Shown piece after piece: positions 35,332-36,773 of a DNA stretch of 36,773 nucleotides; position 1 is the first letter of the stretch; each line of letters begins with the position of its first letter. This DNA comes from Flavobacterium sp. YO12 (lineage in GTDB: Bacteria; Bacteroidota; Bacteroidia; Flavobacteriales; Flavobacteriaceae): positions 1-36,773 of the forward strand of contig NZ_NRQU01000047.1 of NCBI RefSeq assembly GCF_004119495.1, written 5' to 3'. Below the pieces are notes generated by a model. That model worked only from the letters and a program-made list of their open reading frames with translations, did not search any database and had not been told where the DNA came from. Both the position numbers and the translations under genes were made by a program.

Positions 35332-36773
35332 ATGATTCGTTATATACTATTCTTGCTTTTTTTCGACTATTTCTTTTTCTCAGACAAAAAGCTTTATAGG
35401 TGTGGTTTCTGACGATATAAATAAACCATTAGAATCAGCAAATGTAATTGCTAAGCCATTACAGGAAAAAGCAAGTCTCAAATTTTCTATTTCAGATCGC
35501 AAAGGGCGTTACCGTTTAGAACTCGATAAAGAGGTGAGGTATGAGATTACGGTTTCTTATATTGGGTTTGTAGAAGAAGTACTTATATTAGAACCTGAAT
35601 CGGATAAAATGTCTCATGATTTTAAATTAAAAACCACTGGCGAAAATCTTAAAGAAATTGTGATTAAACATGACTTTAAACCAATTATAGTAAAAAAAGA
35701 CACCTTGATTTTTGACGTGAATACTTTCTCAAATGGGAGTGAACGCAAAATGAAAGAAATATTGGAAAAATTACCAGGAGTAGAAGTAGATAAAAATGGG
35801 ACAGTAACAGTACAAGGAAAAAAGGTAACGAAAATGCTAGTGGAAGGGAAATCTTTTTTTGGTGGTGGATCGAAATTAGCAGTAGAGAATATTCCAGCAA
35901 ACGCACTCGATAAAATTGAAGTAATTGATAATTTTAATGAAGTAGGATTTATGAAGCAAGTTTCAGATAGTGATGATCTTGCTATGAATGTAAAGTTAAA
36001 GGAAGATAAGAAAAAATTTGTTTTTGGGGATTTACAGGCAAGCGCAGAAGTGGGTACTGAGGATAATGGTTTTTATTTGGCACATGCCGCTTTGTTTTAT
36101 TATGCTCCAAAGACCAATATTAGTTTCATTGGAGATGCTAATAACATAGGCAAGAGCACTTTTACTTTTGATGATTTAATGCGTTTTGGAGGAGGCTTTA
36201 GTAGTTTTCTTTCAGGAAGAAAATCACTAACTAATTTGCGTACTTTTTCTAATGATAATACGGATGTAGTTCAAAGCAAATCACAATTTAGCGCCTTTAA
36301 TTTTAGTCATGATTTCTCACCAAAATTTACTTTATCTGGATTCGGAATATTTTCTAAAATTTTTACGGCTTCGAGGATAGATAATACTATTGAATATCTG
36401 AATAACAATAGTACAGTTGATTATGAAAATAAAATAAGAAACGCAGATAATACAGCTGTTTTAGGAATAGGAAATGTAAAACTGGATTATTCTCCCACAA
36501 CTAAAGAAAAATGGTATTATAATGGACAATATCAGTCTAGTACTAATGATTTGACAAGTGTTTTGAATTCTGTAACAGATTTAGGTTCAAGTATTTTTGA
36601 AACAATCAATAAAGCTGACAATGCATCAGTAAAGCAATATATTGAATGGCATAAAAATTACAATGAGCACCACACAACGACCTTTGTAGTCAATCAGGCT
36701 TATGATAAAATTACTCCCACAAATAATTGGTTTACAAATCAACCTTTTTTACAGGGATTAATCCCATTAAATT
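35332..36773 (+). pseudogene. TonB-dependent-receptor-like outer membrane protein, frameshifted, cut by window edge
   Basis: From 35381 to the window end one frame is open for over 460 codons. The order is: QTKSFIGVVSDDINKPLESA, a carboxypeptidase-regulatory-like (CarboxypepD_reg) domain; VSYIGFVEE; the plug-like segment EILEKLPGVEVDKNGTVTVQ; VEGKSFFGGGSKLAVENIPA; and then a beta-barrel with alternating strands (FVFGDLQASAEVG ...). This matches the TonB-dependent receptor / outer-membrane beta-barrel class that accompanies GLPGLI genes. The signal peptide is in another frame: ATG 35332 reads MIRYILFLLF, and after the T7 run at 35357-35363 the reading must shift one base to give STISFSQTKS. 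A start at 35322, overlapping the GLPGLI stop, would need the opposite shift. The C-terminal part of the gene is outside the window. Confidence 0.8.

Noticed and set aside
35685..35906. 73-residue minus-strand ORF rich in Leu and Ser
   Set aside because: Antisense to the receptor-like gene, whose frame is open and shows domain motifs; shadow.

Overview
The window reads as chromosome of a Flavobacterium-like member of the Bacteroidota. The evidence is low GC, Bacteroidota-type promoters (a TTG/TTTG element about 17-20 nt upstream of TAnnTTTG), a GLPGLI-family gene beside a TonB-dependent receptor, S9B dipeptidyl peptidase, and intergenic inverted repeats of the kind common in flavobacteria. 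No rRNA, tRNA, CRISPR array or intact insertion sequence was seen.

Left edge (1-3151): a minus-strand locus encodes a large two-domain peptidoglycan hydrolase (lysozyme-like plus CHAP/NlpC-like), broken by one frameshift. A probable lipoprotein gene follows directly and is cut by the window edge. It looks like an effector/immunity or tail-lysozyme type module. A small conserved-looking ORF follows.

3.6-17.7 kb is mainly metabolism: a GlcD/GlcF-type FAD and Fe-S oxidoreductase, a secreted dipeptidyl peptidase IV, an APC amino acid permease, a DUF695-like protein, a Cys/Met-metabolism PLP enzyme divergent from an Lrp/AsnC regulator, a frameshifted SseB-N/TPR protein, and dihydrolipoyl dehydrogenase. 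Peptide hydrolysis, amino acid uptake and sulfur amino acid turnover sit together, but in separate transcription units.

17.7-25.9 kb: a small exported protein, a decayed lipocalin-like gene, a DoxX-type membrane protein, a von Willebrand A lipoprotein, pabB, and a tilS-dsbD pair overlapping by one base. 25.9-33.7 kb: an ammonium transporter, two exported amidohydrolases (three amidohydrolase modules, of which only one keeps an obvious HxH metal motif), and the ComM/YifB AAA+ ATPase.

Right edge (34.3-36.8 kb): the most interesting region. A 72-residue exported two-cysteine peptide is followed by a hairpin, then a GLPGLI-family gene, then a TonB-dependent-receptor-like gene running off the window. 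This looks like a small-peptide/receptor cassette. The GLPGLI and receptor genes carry apparent frameshifts next to homopolymer runs.

Across the window at least six single-base reading-frame breaks fall in accessory genes (left edge, 15.9 kb, right edge), while all housekeeping genes are open. Either these are real decay or phase variation, or the assembly has homopolymer errors; the raw reads would decide.
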